Shown piece after piece: positions 1-10,560 of a stretch of 64,000 bases of DNA. The notes beneath the pieces are model-generated. The model searched no databases. It had not been told where the DNA came from and was given only the letters and a program-made list of their open reading frames with translations. Positions within the stretch are counted from its first letter, which is position 1, and the number at the start of each line of letters is the position of its first letter. Origin of the DNA: Persicaria tinctoria (taxonomy: Eukaryota > Streptophyta > Magnoliopsida > Caryophyllales > Polygonaceae); NCBI GenBank assembly GCA_037127255.1, contig JBANSL010000004.1, forward strand, positions 38,714,467 to 38,778,466, read 5' to 3'. The translations under genes were made by a program, and so were the position numbers.

Positions 1-41
<41 letters not shown>
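1..41. repeat. (GA)n microsatellite
   Basis: Uninterrupted GA dinucleotides run from the first base of the window to about base 41. They lie inside an Athila-type LTR. A second long GA tract at 58647-58750 sits at a comparable place in another LTR of the same group, so the tract seems to be an LTR component rather than an independent locus. Confidence 0.95.
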
Positions 42-43
<2 letters not shown>

Positions 44-967
44 CCAAAATTGTGAGAGAGATCTTGGAGCTTCGGTTGTTCTTCTCGACATTATTTTCAA
101 TTCAAGTTTAGTTTTTTTTTTATGTCATCTATGGAGTTTTCCATTATGAGGCGCGAGTAGTCACCTTACTTCTAGGATTGGGGTGATTTTTATATGAGTT
201 TCATGTAAGTATGTTCAAAGGTATGATTTTTATACGAGTTTCATCTTCTTTCCTATTTGAATAATTCTTCAACGAGAATAGTAGGTGATCCTTATTTATA
301 ATATTGAAGTAAAAGTGATCTTATTATGAATTTGGATTAATTATCAAAAAGGGATAGTAACACTCAGAGTTTATGTGAGAACCTCTATATGCCTATTTGT
401 TAATAACGAAAGTTATTTGATGAAAAACATATATCTTCTTATGAATTTTCGCATAATACTTATATTGTTATCGTTGACGTATATTCCCCGGCTTTGGAAC
501 TTCCTTTAGTTAATTAATATAAAAAACAACAATCTACGTATTTCTGTTCATCTACTTCTTCATTCATCCTTATATTCTTTGGACATACTTTTCCGACCTT
601 CTTTCTGCACGTTTAAGTTTTTGCAAGAAGACTCAACATCGATTAATACAACTGATATCGAGTGACTAATTAGATATCAAGTCCTTTCCAATCTAAATCG
701 AGTATGTTGTCTTTGTTTTGATGGTTTGATCACTAGGAATCGACGGCTTGACTAGATATCGGTCGTTTCAGTCGATATCGAGTGGCTTCTAGTAGAAATC
801 AGGAAGCTTTATACGAGGCTGAATTGGCGAGCACTAACACACTTTCTCGTGGATCGATCCTGACCTCTTCCACTACAGCGTGAGGAAGTCATGTATTTTA
901 TTTGCGTGGACATTGAATTCGGTTAGAATTTATATTTATATTTGTTTAACTCGATTTCCTCATAACA
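1..967 (+). mobile_element. Athila-type LTR, 3' part of a 5' LTR (LTR0)
   Basis: This is the downstream part of a plus-strand LTR that begins outside the window. It ends in CATAACA at 961-967 and is followed after five bases by a tRNA-Asp-type primer binding site, which marks it as a 5' LTR. Read in reverse it matches the LTR at 990-2691 in order of landmarks: the GA/AG-rich stretch, the block around the phrase CTTCTAGGATTGGGGTGAT, and the AT-rich stretch before the terminus. It carries several TCGATATCGA-type motifs between about 650 and 790. No coding potential is seen. Confidence 0.75.
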
Positions 968-972
968 ACTTT

Positions 973-989
973 TGGCACCGTTGCTGGGG
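973..989 (+). other. Primer binding site, tRNA-Asp type
   Basis: TGGCACCGTTGCTGGGG is complementary, with two mismatches, to the 3' end of plant tRNA-Asp (canonical PBS TGGCGCCGTTGCCGGGG). It follows the LTR0 terminus by five bases. The next base, 990, is already the first base of an oppositely oriented LTR. Confidence 0.8.
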
Positions 990-2691
990 TGTTAGGGGGG
1001 AAATGAAGTATGAAATAAATATGAAATATAAATATCAAACCTAATTCTAAGCCCACGCAAATAAATTACAACAAACCCTCCCATTGTATTGGTAGAGAAT
1101 CAGGATCGAATCCACGAAGAAGTGTGTCAGCGCTCACTAAAATAGTTCCGAAATCAGCCCCTGATTTCGGCTAGTAGACCTCTCGATATCGGCTGGTAAG
1201 GGTCGATATCGACTGAGTATGTCGATTTCCACTTCAGACCTGCACAAGAGAAAAACAATCATAGTCGACGTCGAGTTGTGTGGACTCGATATCAACCTTA
1301 GTAGCTCTCGATTATTTCCACCTGTATGGTCAAAATCGACTGTGTATGCAGAAAATGTAAAACGTGCAGAAAATTAACTAAATAATGTAAGAAAAGTAGT
1401 CCGAAGAATATAAGGATAGATGAGAATATGAATGAACAGAAAAGATCGCAAACTTGTTGTTTTATAAATCAATTGACTAAAAACTTCCAAAGTTGGGAAA
1501 TTTATGCCACAACGATTACCATGCATATAAGACTTATGCCAATTTCATGAAAGATTATGCATTTTCATCAAATAACCTTCGTTATTAACAAATTCGCATT
1601 AAGATCACTTTCGCTTCAATAATAGAAATAAGGATCACCTACTCATGTCGTATAAAAATCATGCAAATAGGGATAGAAGATGAAATTGCAGTAAAGATCA
1701 TACCTTTGAGCATAAACTTACATGGCTATCGTCGGGATCAACCTGACCCTAGAAGTAGGGTGACTACTCGCGCCTCATCGTAATTGACATCATTATCATT
1801 GGAAATAAATAAACTTGAATTGAAGTAACGTCGGAAAGTACAACCGAATGCTCCAACTTACAATCGGCTTTCTCTACTTCTCTCTACTCTCTATTGCCTA
1901 GACTACTTGTGTGTTGGAATGATTAAAAAATCAGCCCCTAGGGACTTATTTATAGGGATCAATCCTTGCTAGCCGAGGAGAGCAATCTATCTATCTATAT
2001 CTATCTAAAAGATAAAATGTTCCTTAGTTAAATAAATAAAACAATAGAAAATCCTCTAGGTAAATATGGAATTAACCCATCCATGAGGATAGAAAGTCTT
2101 CCATCTTGATAAAATATCTATTTTCTTCATATCGAAGTACTTCCACTTGGACTTGGACTCGATATGGGCTTCGGACATCTTCTGGGCTCCACTCGATATC
2201 GACCAATATGGGTCGATATCGTCATCTTCAACGTTTTACTCAATCTCGCTCTAGGGTGCGTTTGGAGTGGAAGTCACTCGATATCGAGTCAAATGACTCG
2301 ATATCGACTCCTTCTTCAGTCGAAATCTGGTCATCTTCAGGGGACTCAATTCCTGGTGAGGCTCCACTCGATATGGAGTGATGGGACTCGATATCCACTG
2401 AATTGGTCGATTTCTGGTGCTTCATTCCATTTTTGGTGATTTCTGGTCATTCAGTTGAAATTGAGTGACTCGGTCAAAATTGACTGACTTGACAACTTCT
2501 TTCCTTTTCTCCGAATTGCTCCAAAATATTCCATTTTCTGCGAAATTAAACAAGAACTCGTGTAGACCTCCATATATTGGAAATAAACAAAAACTACACA
2601 AATCTCATACTTTCTCAATGTAAAAGTATAAAATATAGACAGAAATCGAAGTAAAAGATAGCGGAAAACATTGCAAATTGAGCGCACATCA
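990..2691 (-). mobile_element. Complete Athila-type 3' LTR (element A2)
   Basis: This LTR starts TGTTAGG at 990 and ends CACATCA at 2691 (about 1,702 bp), with TG...CA termini. A reverse-complement polypurine tract follows its right end, so it is the 3' LTR of a minus-strand element. Its length and landmark order match the 1,698-bp LTR at 13065-14762. Clusters of TCGATATCGA-type palindromes lie at 1177-1330 and 2155-2430. Short overlapping ORFs around 2106-2439 are by-products of these repeats. Confidence 0.8.
2155..2430. repeat. TCGATATCGA palindrome cluster
   Basis: About ten copies of TCGATATCGA or near variants (TCGATATGG, TCGATATCC, TCGATTTC) occur at irregular 15-45 base spacing, usually as CTCGATATCGAC or GTCGATATCG. 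They lie in the LTR of A2, and comparable clusters occur in every Athila-type LTR of the window. Confidence 0.85.
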
Positions 2692-3560
2692 ATACCCCAT
2701 ACATAAGCTTTATTGTCCTCAAGCAATAGTTTAAATGGTCATACATTGGAAGAAATTAAACTCTCAGCATCGTAGATGCGTTCTCGTATAACCCTGCAAT
2801 CAATTACCATCCTCGAAAAGGTACTAATGTCACTAAATCCATGTATGTGAATAAAAGCAACATCACACATAAAAGGAGGTTATGCAAAAACAATTTCATA
2901 CGACAAAGCATTAATAATCAGAAGGACTTTTATGCACATGGTTAAGGAAAGGTAAAAGGTATTGGGCTATATTTGGGCAATGTGGTGCTAAATCTGGGGA
3001 GAATTCTTCAAACTTTGCTTTGTTGCTTTGATGCACTTTCTCCCTTCATATGGTATTTCCACATCACTCATCCTCTCATAATTCACTCTTTGCCTTTTTC
3101 AATATATTCTTTTACCTCTCTAACCTTGGCATTGCCTTCTCACGAGTCGCAAACATGGGTGTCATGAATGGTCCCGGACACTTAGTGCTTCGGACTCCTC
3201 GCCTTGGTGTCCCATCTCCCCGAACTAACATCTCAACGAGCATGGGCGATCTACATTTATCTTATGAGGTGACCGGATTTTATATATCTCATTAAAGTTT
3301 CCATAATATGATCATTTTCCTGCCAAATTCCAAAATAATGATAATAACACAACAACCATATAATAATCTTCATGATATTACATCAATTTCTCAACATACT
3401 CCCCGGATGGGTAATAAGGTAAAGAAATAGGAAATAGTAGAACATGTGAAATACGACATAACATGGCTGGTAATGCATAACCATAGGTATGGCTAAGAAT
3501 AAGTTAAGAATTTGTGGAAAACAATGTCCTCTGTCCTCTTATCATGCATATGTCAAAAGT
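2692..3560 (-). mobile_element. A2 polypurine tract and 3' internal region
   Basis: The reverse complement of 2692-2706 is a G-rich polypurine tract of the form TATGGGGTAT. Next to it is the phrase TTGCTTGAGGACAATAAAGC (reverse strand), the kind of stretch that precedes the 3' LTR in Athila/Tat elements. The rest parallels 14763-15540 of element A1, including the blocks around 3137-3260 and around CATACTCCCCGGAT at 3400. No reading frame of substance is present. The region ends abruptly at another LTR, so A2 has lost its body. Confidence 0.7.
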
Positions 3561-4740
3561 GATATAGAAGGACAATCAAGTTTAATAAATATGAATATAA
3601 ATCAAATCGAGTTCTAGCCTGCACAAATAAATTGACGACTTCCTCCCATTGTAGTGGAAGGGAATCATGTTCGATCCATGAGGAAGCGGATCAGCGGATC
3701 CAAGATAGCCGTTGTTCACGTCTTGTATCGACAACAAAGGCTCACTCGATATCGACCAAGGGGAGTCGATGTCGACCAAGTCAGTCAATTTCGAGTTGCT
3801 ATAGAGATCGACTCGATATCGACTGGATTGACTCGATATCGACCAGATTTACTTGATTCCGAGTTGTTCCAACCGATTTCCACCTCTAACATGTAGAGAC
3901 AAAAACAGCAAAAGTCGATTTCGAGTTGGTTGACTCCATTTCGACCAGATCATTGCCCAATATCGACAGGATCAGAATACCGCAAGTCGACTTCCAGTGA
4001 CTCGATTTTGACTCTAAAAGGTCGATTTCGAGTACTATACAAAACTTGTATTTATCGGTAAGGGTGGTCGAAGAACGTAAGGATGGAAATACAGAATGGA
4101 CAGAAATAAACCAAGGTTTGCAGAATGACGATTGTAAGTAATATATGAAATAAAGCTTCCAAGACCGGGGTTTACCACAACGACGACCATGCAAGAGAAA
4201 TAATAAAATAGTAAAACATAGAAACTTTATCAATAAAGGAAAAGACTTTCACCAAACATTATCAATAACCCTAATTGCGTCTATCCCTTTTCATAATTAG
4301 AATTTATAAAATTCTGAATAGAAACCTTAATTACTACCCAACTTTCACAACAAGAGTTCCTTAATTTTCCAATCATAGATTAAGCAAAAAGGATATAGTG
4401 AGATAAAGTACCTTTCTTTAGTGACTCATCAACCCACTAGCATGGCTATTGTCCTGCTCACCCCAACCCTAGAAGTAGGGCAACTACTCGCTCATAGTGA
4501 TGAGAGACATGATTGAGGGAAAATAAACAACTTGCATAAATCTAAATTCAAATTCTTTTCAATCACAGCACTCCAACTTTGGTAAAAGCGCCAAAACCCT
4601 AAAACCTATGAATGCAAAAACTCTCTATTTGCTATTGGAACAAAAGCTCTAAAATTGAATGACTAACTTTTGGCCTTTATGGCTTTATTTGAAGACCCAA
4701 ATGCTTGCTACCCAGTCAAATGATTTCACATCTCATTTGA
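3561..4740 (-). mobile_element. Athila-type LTR fragment (LTR2)
   Basis: The sequence follows the order of the A1 and A2 LTRs: an AT-rich left end, the GACTTCCTCCCATTGTAG block near 3636, a TCGATATCGA cluster at 3738-4035, and the ACCCTAGAAGTAGGG block near 4470. The left terminus is not a clean TG and no PBS lies beside it. On the right, similarity fades around 4700-4740. It is therefore a truncated LTR of another copy. It differs from LTR1 in the motif-rich part, so it is not simply the partner LTR of A2. Confidence 0.65.
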
Positions 4741-5204
4741 GCTGCAGCTGACATCTGGACTTAGGGTGGCTTATATAGTTAATTAGTTATATCCATTTTC
4801 TGACAGCAGCTTGCCTATAAAATGCTTATTTATGCTGAAAAACAACTAGTAAGGAACTAATGAAATTAAGATGGGGTTGGGCTTCTAGATGCAGGTTTCC
4901 GGAGATTGTTGATCCTGTTTTGAGGGGCTTCTTCCTTAAAGATGATGTTCAAAGCTCTAGTTTGTATTCCTTATGTGTTGTTGGTTATCTGGTCTTTAAA
5001 TTTGAGTTGTGTTTCCAGATCCGTGTTTCCTCGGAGCTGTGTTTCCGGATCCACCACCGACTGAAGCGGCACCGTTGTTCTGCTGCCGATCCTCCGCCGA
5101 CGCGCCACCAGCAGCCATTGACGGGGACCTGTGTAACATCGCCGATCTGTTCTGGTACTGTAGCAAGTCACGAGAGGAGGAAGAAGATGCTGTAATTAAA
5201 AAAA
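4741..5204. other. Unassigned sequence, no gene recognised
   Basis: This stretch lies between the LTR2 fragment and the inverted-repeat element. An open frame of about 110 codons at 4860-5195 is moderately GC-rich but shows no motif I recognise, and overlapping frames of similar size exist on both strands. It may be degraded transposon or host DNA. I assign no function. Confidence 0.4.
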
Positions 5205-5271
5205 CCTCCCCATACTTTCATTTCTATAATTATTGCCCTATTTTAATTGTAAAAATTATAAATTTTAGCCC
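5205..5271 (+). repeat. Left terminal inverted repeat
   Basis: This is the outer end of the TIR element. It is complementary with mismatches to 6455-6524, and both ends begin with CCTCCCC when read inwards. Confidence 0.65.
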
Positions 5272-5539
5272 GTAGTTTTTATCGGGTTTAAATTCTATAA
5301 GATCCATCTTCAATATTATAAAGTGCATAAATAATAAATCAAAGTGCAATTCATAATCTTAATTGTGCGCTTAATAATCTTATTATTGCATTTTATCGTT
5401 TTATTTATTCACTTTATAATCTTAATGTGCACTTCATAATATTATTAATGCACTTCATCATTTTATTCTTGCACTTTATCATTTTATTACGCAATTTATA
5501 ATCTTAATTGTATACTTCATAATCTTATTCATGTACTTC

Positions 5540-6060
5540 ATATTATTATTCATACACCATCATTTTATTCTCGCACTTTATAATTTTATTTGCACAACAT
5601 AATATTATATTTGCACAACTTAAAGTTATATTCGCACAACATAATATTATATGTGCACAGTGTAACATTATATTATTAGATATGCACAACATAATGTTAC
5701 ATTTGCAAAACATAGTGTTATATTTGCACAACTTAAAGTTATATTTTGCACAATATACTGTTATATTCGCACAACATAATATTATATGTTCACAACGTAA
5801 CATTATATTATTAGATATGCACAACATAATGTTACATTTGCAAATCATAGTGTTATATTTTCACAAGTTATATTTGCACAATATAATGTTGTATTCGCAC
5901 AACATAATATTATATGTGCACAATGTAACATTATATTATTAGATATGCACAATATAATGTTACATTTGCAAAACATAGTGTTATATTTGCACAACTTAAA
6001 GTTATATTTGCACAATATAATATTATATATGCATTATATCATCTTATTTGTGCACATTAT
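5540..6060. repeat. AT-rich minisatellite with two-level periodicity
   Basis: Subunits of about 20 bp of the form TATTTGCACAACATAATGTTA alternate with variants (TTCGCACAAC, GTGCACAGTGTAAC, GCACAACTTAAAG). They are arranged in higher-order units marked by TATTATTAGATATGCACA at about 5671, 5806 and 5934, giving periods of about 135 and 128 bp. Long overlapping ORFs on both strands here (for example 5546-5848 minus and 5682-5942 plus) are repeat artefacts. Confidence 0.85.
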
Positions 6061-6454
6061 CATTTTATTATTGCACTTTATAATCTTATTTATGAACGGG
6101 AACACAAAAAAAGCAACCATAAATAGCTTATGCGGGATTTTGAACTCGAACCTTTGTGCATGGGCACATCACTATACCATTTTTTGAGCTAATAGACTTT
6201 TAATGGCACATGTTGCATTAAAGTACAAACTGTCATAAAAAAACCGGTCCATAAAGAAAATTTTTGGTAGGACACATTATGAAAATGCACATTTATAAAT
6301 AATAACATTTATTGTATTATTTGTTCACTTTATATTTTGTAATCTCATCTTTTTCCCTTTTTAAAATAAAGACAAAAATTGTGATGTAACATTCTTGTTG
6401 TATTTTTTTAATATTATAGTTGCACCTAACAATATTATTTCAAATAAAAATTAG

Positions 6455-6524
6455 GGGCTAAAATCTGTAATTTTCATAATTGAAATAAGGGCAATATTCG
6501 TATGAATGGAAAGTTTGGGGGAGG
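6455..6524 (-). repeat. Right terminal inverted repeat
   Basis: This is the partner of 5205-5271. Read on the minus strand it begins CCTCCCCCAAACTTTCCATT and ends at the TTTTAGCCC block. Confidence 0.65.
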
Positions 6525-6574
6525 CGTGGAAAATTTATTCCATAATTAGGGTCATTTAACTATTTTCCCATTTA

Positions 6575-6720
6575 CTCATAAAATTAGGCCCAATTACACC
6601 AAAATTAGGCTTATTTATTCATTAGTCATTTAATTAGGCCCATTTACCTTTAAATTAGGTCCATTTACATCCAAATTAGGCTATTTTCATTTTAAGAGGG
6701 ATTTTCATCTTTTCATTTGA
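6575..6720. repeat. Short tandem repeat of an AAATTAGGCCCATTTAC unit
   Basis: Four to five loosely conserved copies of AAATTAGGCCCATTTAC-like units of about 25-35 bp run in tandem immediately right of the TIR element. They are non-coding. Confidence 0.6.
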
Positions 6721-6726
6721 ACCTTT

Positions 6727-6740
6727 ACACACACACACAC

Positions 6741-6816
<76 letters not shown>
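6727..6816. repeat. (AC)n-(AT)n compound microsatellite
   Basis: An AC run at 6727-6740 is followed by an AT run of about 37 repeats at 6743-6816. It forms the left edge of the recognisable part of element C. Confidence 0.95.
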
Positions 6817-6819
<3 letters not shown>

Positions 6820-6829
6820 AGGTTTGGCT

Positions 6830-7250
6830 ATCTTTGGTAAGTAGATCTATCTAAGGCCTTTTATAATTTATGATAGATATAATGACATTTATTTACCACA
6901 AAAATCTGAATTTGATAAGGCAAGAATAGATAAAACAAGATAGATAAAAATAGAAAGCAAACTAGGGTTTCTTGTGGAATAGCAAGGTGCGGCCGAACTC
7001 GACTAGTGCACAAGGCTTGTTCACGTCGACTAGGTAATGCACCAATAGGTGTAGTCGGCTTCAAGGTCTCGGCTAGACTTGTGTTTAGGCTATGCAACCA
7101 CAATCAATCACAAACAAGAAAGGTTAGTGCAATCAAGTTCAAGAATTCAATAAGTAAAATACCAAAACAATGATAGACTCTATTTTTTGGGGTTTTAAGT
7201 TTATGTGACGATTAAAATAAAAGACACAACTTTTGATATCGGAAACCTAA
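6830..7250 (-). mobile_element. Element C: leader of a minus-strand gypsy element, body missing
   Basis: Read on the minus strand this is the leader that follows the PBS. It contains landmarks shared with the leaders of I, II, III and B1: CTAAACACAAG next to GCCGAGACC, AACCCTAGTTTG-type phrases, and the ATCTGATTT block. It stops at the AT microsatellite, and no gag or pol sequence of this copy is present in the window. Confidence 0.65.
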
Positions 7251-7262
7251 GCTCTGATGCCA
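7251..7262 (-). other. Primer binding site, initiator tRNA-Met type
   Basis: The minus strand reads TGGCATCAGAGC, one mismatch from the canonical plant initiator tRNA-Met PBS TGGTATCAGAGC. It lies three bases from the LTR terminus at 7266. Confidence 0.8.
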
Positions 7263-7265
7263 ATT

Positions 7266-8174
7266 TGTTATGGGGTTAGCCGCAAGATGGCCTGATCTTT
7301 GACAAACTATCAATAAACTAAAGAACGAAAGCAAGAAGACTAAAGAACACAATGAAACCTCTTGATGTCGACCAAGAAACAAGAACAAGGACATCCTCGA
7401 TATCAACTATGAAAGGAAACGCAAGACTCGATCAAGACTCGATAAAAAAACAATAAAGACACGCCCGATAAGGAGTGATTCGAGCTAAAGTAGAACGAGA
7501 TGAAGACCCTAGGCCTCTTTAGAGGGTAGGAACCAAATACCAACGACTACAAAGCCCGTCTCTACAACCTTACACAACCAAGCGGACAACTTGGAGGCAC
7601 AAGGAGGGGACTTGTGGGTACCAGGATCACCAAGCTCTCGCGAGGTTGATGAACACAAGGCAAACCAAGCTGAGATCTACACCAATTTGCAATCGATGAG
7701 CCACGCTACGAATCGATTGACTTTCACGCATTGTGTTTCACACAAAACTGAGATTTTTGTATTCAAGAAGACGTGAAGTGTTCTACAATGAAGGTGGTCG
7801 GCTAATATAACCCTAACAAGGCTGTTTTGGCCGAAAATTAATAGAAATAATAACTTAAAAAATTATTCAAATAACCCTAAAAAATTCCTAAAATAACTTA
7901 AGTAAAGAAAGTTGCTAAAATAGGAAATAACATAATGTTCCAACACTTAGTAAAAATCGGTAATACATGTGCCTATGTAAAATCGGCCTCTTGTAGTCCA
8001 ATGCACATGTATGTCTTCAATGTTGGCTCTGGGAGTTGAACCGTGCTCGAGAACAAAGCATGACTCACAAACATGAATGAGTCGCGTTGAAGCTTCTTAG
8101 CTCGGGCTCGAGTCATTGGTCCTTCTCCAAGTATGATTGGCGTGTCTAGAGGTGTAGAAGATGGCCCCGCATCA
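7266..8174 (-). mobile_element. 5' LTR of element C
   Basis: The LTR of about 909 bp runs from TGTTATGGGGTTAGCC on the left to CCCGCATCA on the right. It is the same LTR type as elements I-III (CCCCGTATCA/TGATGCGGG ends) but diverged. The minus strand at 7973-8174 still encodes the family's LTR-borne polyprotein tail ([20 protein letters not shown] and onward). The LTR is older than those of I-III by eye. Confidence 0.75.
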
Positions 8175-8353
8175 AATCTACTCGACGTCGACAAGACTAC
8201 TCGATGCTCGACTAAAGCTGGAAGCAAAATCGATCAAGGAATGAAGACGCAAGACACTCGAGCTCGATAACCACTCGATGTCGACAAGCTTACTCTACGT
8301 CGACCACTGATGAGACCATACTCGAGACTGACGAGGAGAGAGCACTCGAGATG
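8175..8353. repeat. TCGA-rich remnant
   Basis: This short interval between element C and T1 is dense in CTCGATGTCGAC and CTCGACGTCGAC motifs, so it is probably a scrap of an Athila-type LTR. No ends can be defined. Confidence 0.5.
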
Positions 8354-8942
8354 TGATAGAGTCTATTTTAGTCATGTTTTAAGTTTGACATATTAATTTA
8401 GAGAATTTTTATATATTTTATAGCTTAGTTTGTATTATTTGGTTTTCGGAATCTACACTAGTATTTTTATAAATTTCAGGTATTTTGGAGAAAATTTAGA
8501 ATAGTTCGCATTGGACAAATTAAACTAGATTGGAGCGAGTTGCATGCGTACTCAACTTTGGATCCCGAGTGGGCTGATGAATTCATACGGAAGGCTAATG
8601 GAGGGGGAAGGAGTCATGCGGCTTACATTGCAAGTGCTGCTTATTACGAGTATTACTTTAGAGAAATAGGTTGGTTAGATAAATTAAATATATTTATATC
8701 ATTATATATTTTTATATTATGAGATATTAGATATTAGATGGATTATTAATTAGACTAGGATATTCCGTAGTACACTATATATACATTCATATACGGCAAG
8801 GAGACGCCGAACGTGATTAACGATAAGCAGTGGCCGACTAACTTGATTCTCTATGGGATCGACCTCTTACTTACTTGCTATACTAGTTTGTAGGTTTGAG
8901 TTTTATTTTGATACGGTTTACGCGACTAAAAATTGTCCATCA
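8354..8942 (+). mobile_element. 5' LTR of element T1
   Basis: The LTR of about 589 bp begins TGATAGAGTCTATTTTAG and ends GTCCATCA just before a tRNA-Asp PBS. Its first ~290 bp recur at 12769-13064 as the truncated 3' LTR, which fixes the element and its orientation. A TATA-like stretch CTATATATACATT occurs near 8776. Confidence 0.8.
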
Positions 8943-8945
8943 AAT

Positions 8946-8962
8946 TGACGCCGTTGTCGGGG
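8946..8962 (+). other. T1 primer binding site, tRNA-Asp type
   Basis: TGACGCCGTTGTCGGGG is two mismatches from the tRNA-Asp PBS TGGCGCCGTTGCCGGGG, placed three bases after the LTR end. This agrees with an Athila/Tat-group affiliation. Confidence 0.85.
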
Positions 8963-9071
8963 ACTCAAGTTTATTTCTTTGTTTTGTGTATTTACTAATT
9001 TTTGTGCATGTATCTAACCCGTTGTGAACCTATCTTATGGTTTAGAACGCCCTTGCTACTAACTTTTTAAG

Positions 9072-9233
9072 ATGTTGAGATTAGCGCAGTTTGCAGGTGA
9101 TAACTTTCACCAATACTTCACTAGATTGCATGACTATGTTGACGACCTTGGTTCATGGAGTTATCAATTCAGCATCCGAGATAAGATTATGTGCATAATT
9201 GATGGGATGACTATTGGTAGGTCCCCAAGGTAA
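9072..9233 (+). pseudogene. gag-like remnant in T1
   Basis: A 53-codon frame starts at ATG 9072 and stops at 9231-9233. It carries a pattern like FHQYFTRLHDYVDDLGSW...IRDKIMCIIDGM, loosely similar in spacing to the gag region of plant gypsy elements where a short helix-rich segment ends in an (I/V)xGM phrase. It is too short for a definite family call. A GAA trinucleotide run (about 9251-9271) follows and no downstream gag frame continues. Confidence 0.3.
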
Positions 9234-9486
9234 GGAAGAAAGGGGCTTAGAAGAAGAAGAAGAAGAAGATGAAGTTGTACGTGAGAGTGAAAGATCTGAG
9301 GAGCAGCGACCGCCGTAGCCAGGTGGTTTCAAACGACCTGAGACTTTAAAGAACGTCTTCTTCTCTTGATTTTGAGAAACCCATCCCACCACCCCTTGAG
9401 ACTTTAAAGGATGCAAGAGTGGAAGATCCTATCGAAGTCATTACGTTTAGTTCATTCCGTCCTATGTGGTTTCAAATGACAATGAC

Positions 9487-9786
9487 ATGTCGAATGAGGA
9501 GGAATTGGTTGCAGACAACGATAGTTTCTTCGATGATGGAGTAAAGGATCTAGCGCTTCTTGACTTGGGATCTCATGAGTCAACTCATGAAGTTACATGT
9601 GATGTAATGTCTCCTACTCCATCCACATCATCCATTTTGAGATCGCCCATTGATGAACAAGATCTAGAGCCATCTGTTAAGGCTCAACAGTTAATAAAGG
9701 TAAACTTTTGCAATTTTGAAGGGAATGGTGATTATGTTGATCCTTTTAATTGCTATTTTGAGAAACCACCAGCGGAACTGTGCTGA
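9487..9786 (+). CDS. Acidic hypothetical ORF in T1
   Basis: An ORF of about 99 codons starts at ATG 9487 (the frame is open slightly upstream from 9466) and ends at TGA 9784-9786. The product is rich in Asp, Glu and Ser (MSNEEELVADNDSFFDDGVK at its start) and ends with a Cys. I recognise no domain. It may be a remnant of the gag C-terminal region of a non-autonomous element. No second copy in the window allows a test of selection. Confidence 0.3.
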   Translation: MSNEEELVADNDSFFDDGVKDLALLDLGSHESTHEVTCDVMSPTPSTSSILRSPIDEQDLEPSVKAQQLIKVNFCNFEGNGDYVDPFNCYFEKPPAELC

Positions 9787-10186
9787 TGGTATCATATTCC
9801 TTCAAGATAGAGTCATTCTAGACTCTTTGATAGATTGAAAGGGTATTTGAATTGTATATTTTATACATTCAATTTATTGTGCTATGATTTCTTTTGTAAG
9901 ATGTGTGCGCAGGAATATGACCGGCTGTTGAGGACTTTAACAATGTCTGAATCGATTTAGGGAGAACCAAGGTATGTTTTTTTTTAATTTAATTTAATTT
10001 TATTTTATTTTTAAAATTTTTTAGCTCATAATAATTTTCATTGTTATTTTTAAAATTTTGCTTTACTTTTATTTTATTTTCTGGTTTAGTTAGGATTTGT
10101 TTATAGTTATAAATTTCAACCATTATTTTAAAAAGAAAAAAAAATTCAGAAAAAAATCACTAAAAAAATAAAATGGAAAGCGGCAA

Positions 10187-10560
10187 ATCGCATCTCATGC
10201 GCTCGCCTTCTCCTTCGATGCACGCGAGGTCGTCGCTTAACCGACCACCAATCTAGCCGTCTGAAATCGCCAGACCTATCTTCTGCCACCGTCGGTTTCC
10301 ACTTATCGTCTTCTTCTTTTCCTGCAAGCCGCTGCTGCCCACCGCTTCACCTCTTTGTCCCCTTCTGTTCACCGGACTCCTGCCATCGACCATAGAGACC
10401 TATCTCCTCGCGTTCGCCAACAGCAGCCACCGCACCTCTAGCCGGCTCCAGCCCCACCGGTGCCCTTTTTACCTCTTTGTTCACATCTATCCACCGTACT
10501 CCCTCTCTATGAACCACCGCTGGACCACCAGGAAACATCAATTTCGATTTCAATCTGGTA
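10187..10560 (+). other. GC-rich block inside T1
   Basis: This CT/GC-rich stretch contrasts with AT-rich flanks and follows an A-rich run (10130-10170). Its texture (CTCGCCTTCTCC, CCACCG) resembles the GC-rich spacer of A1 at 17930-18460 on the other strand. Frames such as 10347-10553 minus look compositional, not coding. Confidence 0.45.

Larger units (their letters stand above)
5205..6524. mobile_element. Non-autonomous terminal-inverted-repeat element, MULE/MITE-like
   Basis: The left end (5205-5271, starting CCTCCCCATACTTTCATT) and the right end (6455-6524, ending AAGTTTGGGGGAGG) are imperfect inverted repeats of about 67-70 bp over their whole length. They share the blocks TTTAGCCC/GGGCTAAA and ATTGCCCT/AGGGCAAT. 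The interior has no transposase frame and is dominated by an AT-rich minisatellite. Long TIRs with a non-coding interior recall Mutator-like MITEs, but I could not identify a convincing 9-bp target duplication, so the superfamily is uncertain. Confidence 0.6.

Noticed and set aside
2155..2430. Palindrome clusters as a CRISPR array or satellite
   Set aside because: Units are about 10 bp, spacing is irregular, the spacers are related to one another, and the context is a plant LTR.
5546..6187. Long ORFs on both strands with HNIMLHLQNIVLYL-type repeats
   Set aside because: They are translations of an AT-rich minisatellite; open frames exist in several phases with no domain.
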